30,368 bases of DNA, from the NCBI GenBank assembly GCA_966248875.1, contig CBINBI010000039.1, forward strand, positions 1-30,368, in the 5' to 3' direction. A program made the position numbers and the translations under genes. A model generated the notes under the pieces. The model was not told the origin of the DNA. It saw only the letters and a list, made by a program, of their open reading frames with translations, and did not search any database. This DNA comes from Dokdonella_A sp966248875. Lineage in GTDB: Bacteria > Pseudomonadota > Gammaproteobacteria > Xanthomonadales > Rhodanobacteraceae. Positions 7,700 to 15,114 of the stretch are shown here, one piece after another. Within the stretch, counting starts at the first letter, position 1; the number at the start of each line of letters is the position of its first letter.

Positions 7700-9018
7700 C
7701 GCGTCGTCCCCCGAAGCTGGAAGATGCGCAGCGCGCCTTCCTCGAAGACGAGATCCGCGGCGTAGGCCGCTCCGGCGTTGCGCAAGGTCTGCGTGGCGTC
7801 ATCGAAGATCCAAGCGGGATCGTCGTAGACGACCAGCAGCGCCGGCTGCATCGTGCGGTCGCGCACGCCTGGCTCGGCGAGCACGCCGACCGACGCGACG
7901 TTCGCCGGCAGCAGGTGATAGTTGAGACGCAGCACGTCGTACACGCCCTCCGCCGCGACGATCACGTGCGTGTTCACAGACTCGCGCGAGAGCAGCTGGC
8001 GCACGCGCGCGGCAGCCTCCATGAGAGCCGTGTCCGGCTCGATCATCGCGCGCTCGCGCCAGGATTTTCCGGCGTAGAGTTCGCGTGTCAGCACGTGGCG
8101 GTCCGCGAATTCGCCGAGCCAGCGCAGATCGAGCGCGAGCCAGCCTCCCGCGAGCGCGAGGCACAACGTAGCGCCGAGCCAACGTGCGCTCCGGGCGAGC
8201 ACGATGGCGGCAAGGATGACACTCGCGACGAGCCCTAGCGTGAGCACCAGTACCGGCGTCGGCTTGTGCGGCCATGGCGCGTCGGGTCCGAGCGCGCTCA
8301 CCGACATCAGTGCCCACGGCCGATAGGCGGACCAGTCCGTGCCGAGCGCGCCGAGGCTGCCACGCCAGGACGGCGACCAGAATTCCGCCTCCACCAGCGA
8401 GAACGGACGAAATGCGATGTTCGCCGGCACGAGCTGCGCTGTCGGAAATTCGGCGAAGCCGACCTCGATGATGCGCCCGCGCCACTCCGGGACATCGGAA
8501 AGATCGAAGTAGCCGGGATACTTGCCGGCCGGCGGCAGCGTGATCGTGTGCACGTCGTTCGGCTCGGCGGCGCGCCGGAACACGAACGACAGCTCGAGCG
8601 TCCGCGGGAAATCCTGCCAGCGATAGCGCAGCACCGGAAACGCGGCGGCATCGATCGGACGCGCGAGCGCACGCGATTGCAGCGCCATGTGATCCGCGCC
8701 CACCGCGTTGATGCCGAGGCGCCGCCCGTTCTCGACAGCGGCGCCCATGACGACGTCGAAGTCGCTGCCGTCCAGGCGCAGGCGCTGCTCCGGCTGGATG
8801 CCCGCGCCAAGCGGCGCCTGCGAAGCCCAGCCGAGAAGACCGATCCACAACGCGGCCAGAAGCAGCACGAGCAGAGGCACGCGCCCGCGGCCCGCGTGCG
8901 ATCGGCGCGATTCCGCGTGCTCCTCGTTCCGAGTCGCTTCGCGCGCGTGTGCGCGGAAGTCTGCCGGCACGCGGCCATCGAACACAAACGGCGGCGGCGT
9001 GACGAAACGACGGATCAT
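7696..9018 (-). CDS. P1b: membrane-anchored protein with large periplasmic domain
   Basis: A 440-residue paralogue of P1a. It has a polar N-terminal extension of about 47 residues, an anchor (about 48-65), a periplasmic domain with FPRTLELSFVFR (137-148), PEWRGRIIEVGFAEFPTAQ (177-195) and WSPSWRG (214-220), two membrane segments (about 255-275 and 281-298), and a C-terminal domain with YHLLPANVA (367-375) and VVYDDPAW (396-403). The ATG at 9018 is preceded by GAGGAG at good spacing, which decides the start over the longer open frame to 9192. It is the first gene of the five-gene unit, 238 bp downstream of purF. That gap contains no clear terminator or promoter; an AT-rich patch around 9230-9250 is the likeliest control point. 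P1b and P2b overlap by 4 bp, repeating the P1a-P2a arrangement. Confidence 0.75.
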   Translation of the reverse strand: MIRRFVTPPPFVFDGRVPADFRAHAREATRNEEHAESRRSHAGRGRVPLLVLLLAALWIGLLGWASQAPLGAGIQPEQRLRLDGSDFDVVMGAAVENGRRLGINAVGADHMALQSRALARPIDAAAFPVLRYRWQDFPRTLELSFVFRRAAEPNDVHTITLPPAGKYPGYFDLSDVPEWRGRIIEVGFAEFPTAQLVPANIAFRPFSLVEAEFWSPSWRGSLGALGTDWSAYRPWALMSVSALGPDAPWPHKPTPVLVLTLGLVASVILAAIVLARSARWLGATLCLALAGGWLALDLRWLGEFADRHVLTRELYAGKSWRERAMIEPDTALMEAAARVRQLLSRESVNTHVIVAAEGVYDVLRLNYHLLPANVASVGVLAEPGVRDRTMQPALLVVYDDPAWIFDDATQTLRNAGAAYAADLVFEEGALRIFQLRGTTR

Positions 9019-9256
9019 GAAGGGGCTCCTCGGCTTTCCGCTCGCACGGTGACGGCCTGCAAACGGCCCGTCGCCAGCGCATGGCCAGCGCCCCCGAGGA
9101 CGACGCGGAACTGGTTCCCCTTCCTGATCAGACGCAATCGCCGCTACAAAGCGGACATCGCGACGGTCGCACCTGATGCCGTCCGCCCGCATGATGGCGC
9201 GAACGTCGCCGGTTTTCCACGCGTCGCGTTACAGATATTGCGATTTTTGCAACGGC

Positions 9257-10735
9257 TCAGCTCGCCTGGCGGCGCTGCATCTTCGCCTCGTCGGAGCGGG
9301 CGAACTCAAGTTCGCTGAGATAGGTCGGCTCCACGCCGGTCACGTACTCACCCGAGAAGCACGATGTATCGAAGTGCGTGAGGTCCTCGTTGCCGTCCTG
9401 CACGGCCCAGATGAGGTCATCGAGATCCTGATAGACCAGCCAGTCGGCACCGAGGATGGCCTGCACCTCTTCGGTGGTACGCCCGTGCGCGACGAGCTCT
9501 GCTGCGGCCGGCATGTCGATGCCGTAGATGTTCGGATAGCGCACCGGCGGCGCGGCGGACGCAAAATACACTTTCTTCGCGCCGGCCTCGCGCGCCATCT
9601 GGATGATCTGCTTCGAGGTCGTGCCGCGCACGATCGAATCGTCGACCAGCAGCACGTTCTTGTTGCGGAACTCCAGCGGAATCGGATTCAGCTTCCTGCG
9701 CACCGATTTCACGCGCTCGCTCTGGCCCGGCATGATGAACGTGCGGCCGATGTAGCGGTTCTTGACGAAGCCTTCCCGCACCGGCACGCCGAGAATCTGC
9801 GCGAGCGGGCCTGCAGCGGTGCGCGAGGTGTCGGGGATCGGAATCACCGCGTCGATGTCGTGGTCCGGCATCAGCCGCAGGATCTTCTCGCCGAGCTTCT
9901 CGCCCATGCGAAGCCGCGCCTTGTAGACCGAGACGTCCTCGATCATCGAATCGGGCCGTGCGAGGTAGACGTACTCGAAGATGCACGGCGCGTGCACGGC
10001 GGGCTCGGCGCACTGGCGCGCGTGCAGCCTGCCGTCGAGCGTGATCAGCACCGCCTCGCCGGGGCGGACATCGCGCAGCAGCTTGAAGCCGAGTATGTCG
10101 AGGGCAACCGATTCCGACGCGACCGCGTACTCCTTGCCTGCGCCGGTCTCGCGCTCGCCGAGCACGAGCGGGCGGATGCCGTGCGGATCGCGGAACGCCA
10201 GCACGCCGTAGCCCAGGACCACCGAGACGGTCGCGTAACCGCCGACGCAGCGGGCGTGCACGCCGGCGACCGCCTTGAAGATGTTGTCCGGCGAGAGGAC
10301 ACGGCGATCCTGGATCTGCAGCTCGTGCGCGAGCACGTTGAGCAGGATCTCCGAATCCGAATCGGTGTTGATGTGGCGGCGGTCGTCCTCGAACACCTCG
10401 CGGCGCAGCGCGTCGACGTTGATGAGATTGCCGTTGTGCGCGAGCGCGATGCCGTACGGCGAGTTCACGTAGAGCGGCTGCGCCTCGGCGGAGCCTTCCG
10501 CGCCGGCGGTCGGATAGCGGCAATGGCCGATGCCGACGTTGCCGCGCAGGTTCAGCATCGCCTCGCGCGTGAACACGTCGCGCACGAGGCCCGCCCCCTT
10601 GTGCAGGCGCAGGCGATCGCCGTCGACGGTCGCGATGCCGGCCGCGTCCTGCCCGCGGTGCTGCAGCACGGTCAGCGCGTCATAGAGCGCCGATCCGACT
10701 TCCGATTTGCCGACGATGCCGATGATTCCGCACAT
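9257..10735 (-). CDS. purF: Amidophosphoribosyltransferase PurF
   Basis: A 492-residue enzyme that makes 5-phosphoribosylamine from PRPP and glutamine, the first committed step of purine synthesis in the cytoplasm. The N-terminal glutaminase domain starts directly with the catalytic Cys2 (MCGIIGIVGK), so there is no cleaved propeptide, as in the E. coli type without an iron-sulfur cluster. Glutaminase motifs HRGQDAAG (26-33) and HNGNLIN (100-106) are present. The PRPP-binding loop VLLVDDSIVRGTTS is at 361-374. It starts 4 nt after the cvpA stop codon, the classic cvpA-purF arrangement. Confidence 0.97.
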   Translation of the reverse strand: MCGIIGIVGKSEVGSALYDALTVLQHRGQDAAGIATVDGDRLRLHKGAGLVRDVFTREAMLNLRGNVGIGHCRYPTAGAEGSAEAQPLYVNSPYGIALAHNGNLINVDALRREVFEDDRRHINTDSDSEILLNVLAHELQIQDRRVLSPDNIFKAVAGVHARCVGGYATVSVVLGYGVLAFRDPHGIRPLVLGERETGAGKEYAVASESVALDILGFKLLRDVRPGEAVLITLDGRLHARQCAEPAVHAPCIFEYVYLARPDSMIEDVSVYKARLRMGEKLGEKILRLMPDHDIDAVIPIPDTSRTAAGPLAQILGVPVREGFVKNRYIGRTFIMPGQSERVKSVRRKLNPIPLEFRNKNVLLVDDSIVRGTTSKQIIQMAREAGAKKVYFASAAPPVRYPNIYGIDMPAAAELVAHGRTTEEVQAILGADWLVYQDLDDLIWAVQDGNEDLTHFDTSCFSGEYVTGVEPTYLSELEFARSDEAKMQRRQAS

Positions 10736-10739
10736 GGGC

Positions 10740-11294
10740 TCACGCAGACGATGGATTGGAGGGCTCCGGCTTCGCCGGAGGCAATGCGGGCCGGGTCATC
10801 GTTTGCACCGGGTCCAGATACTTCGCCACCTCGCTCGGCAGCCGCTCGCCGAGCCAGCGCGCGCCGACCTCGAAGTTCGGCAGGAGGCGCGATTCATTCC
10901 ACCACGGGTCGCGCCGAAACGGCGTGAACCCGAGCATCAGCACGACCAGCGTCACGAGCGCGAGCCCGCGCACCAGCCCGAACACCATGCCGAGCAGCCG
11001 GTCGCTGCCGGATAGCCCGCTGCCCTGGACCAGCTTGCGCATCAGGAACGCGACGATCGCGCCGCCGATCAGCACCGTTACGAAGCAGACGACGTAAGCC
11101 AGCAGCACGCGCACCGACGGCGTCGATATGCTGGCGGAAAAATGATCCGCAAGGGCCGGCCCGAACATCCAGGCGGCCCAGAACGCCAGCACCCAGCACA
11201 CCAGCGCCAGCACCTCGGCGACGAGGCCCCGCCAGAGGCCCATCAGGATCGACAAGGCGAGGACGGCGAGGATGGCGTAATCGGCCCAGTTCAT
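10740..11294 (-). CDS. cvpA: CvpA family membrane protein
   Basis: A 184-residue inner-membrane protein with four hydrophobic segments, beginning MNWADYAILAVL, and with the conserved G-x-x-RG pattern (GLWRGLVAE) after the first segment. CvpA was named for colicin V production and is linked to envelope homeostasis; the precise activity is not established. The C-terminus is proline-rich and polar. It is followed after 4 nt by purF. Directly before the ATG there is no Shine-Dalgarno sequence but the C-rich arm of a GAATCCC repeat, ending five bases from the start codon. Confidence 0.92.
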   Translation of the reverse strand: MNWADYAILAVLALSILMGLWRGLVAEVLALVCWVLAFWAAWMFGPALADHFSASISTPSVRVLLAYVVCFVTVLIGGAIVAFLMRKLVQGSGLSGSDRLLGMVFGLVRGLALVTLVVLMLGFTPFRRDPWWNESRLLPNFEVGARWLGERLPSEVAKYLDPVQTMTRPALPPAKPEPSNPSSA

Positions 11295-11296
11295 TG

Positions 11297-11408
11297 GAAA
11301 GCCGGGATTCGGGATTGGAGACTCGGGATTCGGAAAAGAGGGAATCCCGCCGCATGCAACCGTTGGCCTTTCCCAATCTCCAATCCCGAATCCCCAATCC
11401 CGCTCTTT
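11297..11408 (-). repeat. Intercistronic GGGATT/AATCCC inverted repeat (dedD-cvpA)
   Basis: The whole gap between dedD and cvpA is an imperfect inverted repeat. One arm (about 11305-11350) has repeated CGGGATT units on the plus strand and the other (about 11370-11405) has repeated AATCCC units. In the mRNA a G-rich arm begins just after the dedD stop and a C-rich arm ends at the cvpA start, so a long intercistronic stem is possible. The same layout occurs at 13682-13775 and 20588-20720. Confidence 0.75.
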
Positions 11409-12341
11409 TCACTGCTGAGTGACGATGATCCCGTCCACCTTCAGCTTGTCCTTGATCCGGCCGCGCAGCTTGTCGGCGTTGCCGCGGTCGGTTTCCGGCC
11501 CGGCGCGAACACGCCAGAGCGTGCCGCTTCCGGTATCGGCCTTGTCGACGAAGGCGACGAAGCCGGCGCTCTTGAGCCGGTCGCGCAACTTGTTCGCCTC
11601 TTCTACTGTACGGAACGCGCCGAGCTGCACGGCCCAGCCGCCGGCGCGCGTGGCCGGCAGCGCGCTGGCGGGTGCGTCTGCCTTGGCGTCCTCGGCAAGC
11701 TGCACGACGCTGCCGGGAACAGCCGGCTTCACTTCCTTGATGCGAAGCCGCGCCGCTTCGGCGGACGCGCGATCCTCGTAGGGACCGACGCGCACGCGCT
11801 CGGCAGGCTTGCCCTGGTAATCGCTCGCCTCGGCGAAAGCCGGGAAACCGCTGCGCTTGAGCGAGGCGACGAGCTCGTCCGCATTCTTCGTTTCGGCGTA
11901 AATGCCGAGGTGAACGTAGAAGCGGCCGTCGGCGGCGCGGCCAGGCATGCTTTCGGCCGGCTGCGCAGTTTCGGCTTTCGCGGGTGCGGGCTTGTTCGAC
12001 TCCGGCTTGCTTTCCCCGGGCTTGCCCGCTTCGGCTGCTTGCGGCGCCGGCGTGGCGACGGTCGGCTGCGGAATCTCAGCCGCGCGCGGCGGCGTCTCCA
12101 CCGTGGCGAGCGGCGCGCCGGAATCCACCGGCTGCGCGGGCGACTGCGATGAATTCTGTGGCGTGTCGACCGGCAGCACGCGATTCTGGAACTCGCGATC
12201 GGGCGCAGGCGGGATCGCGAGATTCACGGTTTCCGACGACTGCTGCGGGCCGGGACCGGAGAGAAGCATCGGCACGAAGATCACCGCGAGCGCGATCAGG
12301 ACCACCGCACCGAGCAGACGTTGTTTCAGCGACAGATCCAT
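11409..12341 (-). CDS. dedD: DedD-like protein with two SPOR domains
   Basis: A 310-residue inner-membrane protein: one N-terminal transmembrane helix (about 9-27), a long Pro/Ala/Glu-rich periplasmic linker (30-137), and two SPOR domains (about 140-216 and 235-309) beginning FYVHLGIYAE and GWAVQLGAFR. SPOR domains bind denuded peptidoglycan at division sites, and DedD contributes to cell constriction. E. coli DedD has one SPOR domain; two are seen in some relatives. I chose the ATG at 12341 because it places the membrane anchor at the N-terminus; the upstream open frame is antisense to folC. Position between folC and cvpA matches the conserved gammaproteobacterial order. Confidence 0.9.
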   Translation of the reverse strand: MDLSLKQRLLGAVVLIALAVIFVPMLLSGPGPQQSSETVNLAIPPAPDREFQNRVLPVDTPQNSSQSPAQPVDSGAPLATVETPPRAAEIPQPTVATPAPQAAEAGKPGESKPESNKPAPAKAETAQPAESMPGRAADGRFYVHLGIYAETKNADELVASLKRSGFPAFAEASDYQGKPAERVRVGPYEDRASAEAARLRIKEVKPAVPGSVVQLAEDAKADAPASALPATRAGGWAVQLGAFRTVEEANKLRDRLKSAGFVAFVDKADTGSGTLWRVRAGPETDRGNADKLRGRIKDKLKVDGIIVTQQ

Positions 12342-12372
12342 GAGGACGCGCGCCCGGAAGAGTCGGACCGCG

Positions 12373-12378
12373 ATTATA
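12373..12378 (-). promoter_or_regulatory. Candidate -10 element for dedD-cvpA-purF
   Basis: A perfect TATAAT on the minus strand lies 32 bases before the dedD ATG in an otherwise very GC-rich 62-bp gap. No good -35 box is visible at 16-18 bp, so the promoter would depend on an activator or be weak. It would allow dedD-cvpA-purF to be transcribed separately from folC. Confidence 0.4.
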
Positions 12379-12403
12379 CCCGCGCGGCTCGCTTTATCGG
12401 CAG

Positions 12404-13729
12404 TTAACCGGAGTCGGCATTGCTTGGATCGATGAAGCGAAGCGCGGCCGCCGCGACGAAGAACGAGCCGAACGCGACGATGCGATCGGCCGCCGCGGCG
12501 CTCCGGAACGCGGCCGCCAGCGCAGTTTCGACCGCGTCGTGCCGTCCGGCGATGTCGATGTCCGCCAGCGACGGCTGCACGAGACCTTCGAGCGCCGCGG
12601 CGGCGAGACCGCGCGGCGAGTCCCGATCGAGGCCGGCCAGATGCCACGCATCGACGACATCGCGCAGCGGCTCGACGATGCCGCCGACATCCTTGTCCGC
12701 GAGCGCCCCGAACACCGCGTGCGTGCGTCCGCTCGCCGCGTGCACGCGCAGCCACTCGCCGAGCACGCACGCGGCCTGCGGATTGTGGGCGACGTCGATG
12801 ATCAGCTCCGGCGGGCCGGCGAAGCGCTGCAGGCGCGCGTCGACGTGCGCCTCCGCGACGCCGCGCGCGACCGCGGCCGGATGCCAGCCGAGCTGCGAAG
12901 CCAGCATATGCAGCGCGGCAATCGCCGCCGCCGCGTTCGCGTGCTGGCACGGCGCGCCGAGCGTGGGGTGCGGCAGGACGAGCTCGACGCCATCGCCGCG
13001 CCAGCTCCAGTCGCTTTCGCGCAGCTCGATCCGGAAATCGCGCCCGGCGATACGCAGGTCCGCTCCGACGCGCGCGGCCTCATCGAGCAGGCCGCGCGGC
13101 GGATCGGCTTCGCCGATGACCGCGGGACGGCCGGCGCGGAAGATGCCGGCCTTCTCGCGGCCGATGCTGTCGCGGTCGTTGCCGAGCCAGTCGCGATGAT
13201 CGAGATCGACCGTCGTCACGATCGCGACGTCCGCGTCGACGATGTTCACCGCGTCCAGGCGTCCGCCGAGCCCGACCTCGAGCAGCGCGACGTCGAGCGA
13301 GGCCCCGGCGAAGATCAGCAACGCGGCGAGCGTGCCGTACTCGAAATAGGTCAGCGCAACGTCGCCGCGCGCGGCTTCGATACGCTCGAAGGCGTCGATC
13401 AGCGTCGCGTCACCGGCTTCGACGCCATCGACACGCACGCGCTCGTTGTAGCGCACCAGATGCGGCGAGGTGTATGCACCGACACGAAATCCGACCGCGC
13501 GCAGCATCGACTCGAGAAACGCAACCGTCGACCCCTTGCCGTTCGTGCCGCCGACCGTGACGACGAAGCGCGCCGGCATCGGCGCGCCGAGCTGCTGCCA
13601 CACCGCGCGCACGCGTTCCAGGCCGAGCTCGATCGCGCGCGGATGGACGCGTTGCTGGTGGTCGAGCCAGGCGGTGAGGCCGAGATTCGGGATCGGGGAT
13701 CGGAGATTGCGCAAAGCCATGTACGCCAT
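12404..13729 (-). CDS. folC: Folylpolyglutamate/dihydrofolate synthase FolC
   Basis: A 441-residue Mur-ligase-type enzyme that joins glutamate to dihydropteroate and folates, using ATP. The ATP loop GGTNGKGS is at 60-67 and is followed by TSPHLVRYNERVRVDG. Other family motifs are TYFEYGTLAALLIF, LLEVGLGGRLDAVN and DVAHNPQAA. I use the ATG at 13729, which has a purine-rich GGAAAGAAGAAG about 8 nt upstream; an in-frame ATG at 13720 and a TTG at 13732 are alternatives. Residues about 7-17 (RNLRSPIPNLG) are encoded by the GGGATT-type repeat found between genes elsewhere in the window, which gives this FolC an unusual N-terminus. Confidence 0.95.
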   Translation of the reverse strand: MAYMALRNLRSPIPNLGLTAWLDHQQRVHPRAIELGLERVRAVWQQLGAPMPARFVVTVGGTNGKGSTVAFLESMLRAVGFRVGAYTSPHLVRYNERVRVDGVEAGDATLIDAFERIEAARGDVALTYFEYGTLAALLIFAGASLDVALLEVGLGGRLDAVNIVDADVAIVTTVDLDHRDWLGNDRDSIGREKAGIFRAGRPAVIGEADPPRGLLDEAARVGADLRIAGRDFRIELRESDWSWRGDGVELVLPHPTLGAPCQHANAAAAIAALHMLASQLGWHPAAVARGVAEAHVDARLQRFAGPPELIIDVAHNPQAACVLGEWLRVHAASGRTHAVFGALADKDVGGIVEPLRDVVDAWHLAGLDRDSPRGLAAAALEGLVQPSLADIDIAGRHDAVETALAAAFRSAAAADRIVAFGSFFVAAAALRFIDPSNADSG

Positions 13730-13775
13730 CAAGACTGCTTCTTCTTTCCGAATCTCGAATCCCCGAATTCCCGCT
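13682..13775 (-). repeat. GGGATT/AATCCC inverted repeat spanning the folC start
   Basis: Two repeat arms flank the folC start codon: 13682-13709 (inside the folC coding region) and about 13746-13775 (from the rhomboid stop codon onward). They are the same family as the dedD-cvpA repeat. In mRNA the upstream arm starts right after the rhomboid TAG, and the folC ribosome binding site and start lie in the loop. Pairing of the arms could affect folC translation. Confidence 0.7.
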
Positions 13776-14408
13776 CTACCGCATCAATATCCGCCGCGGC
13801 CTTACCGGCAGCTTGCCGCGCCAGTACTGGATCAGCACGAAGCCGATCGCCATGCCGCCGAGGTGCGCGAAGTGCGCGACGCCGGCGGCGGTACCCGTGA
13901 TGCCGAGGAACAGCTCGACGGCGCCGTAGCCGATGACGAACAGCCAGGCCGGCATCGGGATCGGCGGAAACAGCAGCAGGATCCGCGCGTGCGGATACAT
14001 CATGCCGTAGGCGAGCAAGAGGCCGAACACGCCGCCGGACGCGCCGAGCGTCGGATAGTAGCCGCCGGTCCAGTATGCCGTAACCAGCAGCTGCGCGACC
14101 GCGGCGCCGACGACGCAGACGAAGTAGTACAAGGCGAAAGGCCTCGAGCCGAACAGGCGCTCGATCGGGCCGCCGAACATCCAGAGCGCCAGCATGTTGA
14201 AGGCGATGTGCGTGAGCCCGCCGTGCAGGAAGCTGTACGTCACGAGCTGCCACAGTTCGAATCCCGGCACGTCGGCATAGCGCGACGGCCCCAGCGGCCA
14301 CAACGCAAAGTGAATCAGCAGCGCGTCTCCGGTCAGCATCTGGAGCAAATACACGCCGATGTTGGCGATGAGAAGTGCGCGGGTGACGGGAGGCAGGTCG
14401 ATGGGCAT
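13776..14408 (-). CDS. Rhomboid family intramembrane serine protease
   Basis: A 210-residue six-helix rhomboid protease that cleaves transmembrane substrates inside the inner membrane. The catalytic serine motif GASGG is at 122-126 (Ser124), the catalytic histidine is His182 in FAHLGG, and the oxyanion residues H67 and N71 lie in HGGLTHIAFN. Both catalytic residues are present, so it is predicted to be active. I place the start at the ATG at 14408 (MPIDLPPVTR); the open frame to 14573 adds polar residues unlike the family. It is upstream of folC in the same orientation with only repeat sequence between. Confidence 0.93.
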   Translation of the reverse strand: MPIDLPPVTRALLIANIGVYLLQMLTGDALLIHFALWPLGPSRYADVPGFELWQLVTYSFLHGGLTHIAFNMLALWMFGGPIERLFGSRPFALYYFVCVVGAAVAQLLVTAYWTGGYYPTLGASGGVFGLLLAYGMMYPHARILLLFPPIPMPAWLFVIGYGAVELFLGITGTAAGVAHFAHLGGMAIGFVLIQYWRGKLPVRPRRILMR

Positions 14409-14694
14409 GCGGGTGTTCTCGATCCGGTCGCGGGATTGTGGACCACGCGCGCGGTCGGCGCGACCCGTGTGAAAGATTCCGTCGCAAAATCGGCTATTCA
14501 ACCACTGCGGCAGGCCTTTCTCCCGTCGACGACAGAAGGTTGCGTGGAGAGACGTTCGTGCGGGCTTTCGCAACGGAGCCCGAACGCTTCACTCCGCTTG
14601 CTCTCACCCTGCCCGCTCTCCCAAACGGAGGGGAAAGCCGGTTCGGCTCTCCAGTCGCGAGCCAGGAAGCATCCGGAGTGCAGGCCGCGTCGGC

Positions 14695-15114
14695 TCAGTC
14701 CGGCGACGGCAGCGCATCGAACCCGTCGACGAAGATGCGATCGATCACGGTGATCGATCCGCGCATGCCGCTCGTCGTGTCGCCGTGCTGGTCGCAGAAG
14801 TAGCCGAACGTGCCGAGCTGGTTGAACCGGACGACGACGCTCCACGGCAGGTCGCTCGGCGCGTTGTTCGTGCTGCAGTTGACCGAGCAGATGAAGCGGT
14901 TGTCGTCCGCGTGCACATTGTGCACGCCGCCGCGGTTCTCGAAGCGGATCGCATCACCCTGAAAAATCGTGATCGACTCGGGCGAGAACGTCATGTCCTC
15001 ATTCGCCGTGACGAGGTGGATCGTCGCGCCGGCCGGCGCTGTCACCACGCTCAGGAGCGATAGCGCGAACGATGCGATGGTCGCGCCGACGCGGCGGTGC
15101 AGGTGCTTCGTCAA
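14695..15114 (-). CDS. Secreted cupredoxin (plastocyanin-like)
   Basis: A 139-residue exported blue-copper-type protein. A Sec signal peptide (1-30, ending AGA) precedes a single cupredoxin domain. Type 1 copper ligands are visible in the right order: His65 in GGVHNVH, Cys107 and His110 in YFCDQHGD, and Met117 in SGMRG. Two extra cysteines (76 and 80) may form a disulfide. The start is a TTG at 15114 that overlaps the DUF1501 stop (TTGA); no in-frame ATG or GTG lies near the signal peptide, so the rare start is preferred. It is the third gene of the DUF1800-DUF1501 operon. The tail IFVDGFDALPSPD lies beyond the domain. It may act in periplasmic electron transfer, but no partner is identifiable. 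Confidence 0.82.
   Translation of the reverse strand: MTKHLHRRVGATIASFALSLLSVVTAPAGATIHLVTANEDMTFSPESITIFQGDAIRFENRGGVHNVHADDNRFICSVNCSTNNAPSDLPWSVVVRFNQLGTFGYFCDQHGDTTSGMRGSITVIDRIFVDGFDALPSPD

Noticed and set aside
9176..10927. 583-codon plus-strand open frame over purF
   Set aside because: Antisense shadow of purF in GC-rich DNA; no family signature.
14580..14660. C-rich stretch resembling a CTCACCCT...CTCTCCC intergenic repeat after the cupredoxin gene
   Set aside because: Only one partial copy in the window and weak pairing; not enough to call a repeat or terminator.
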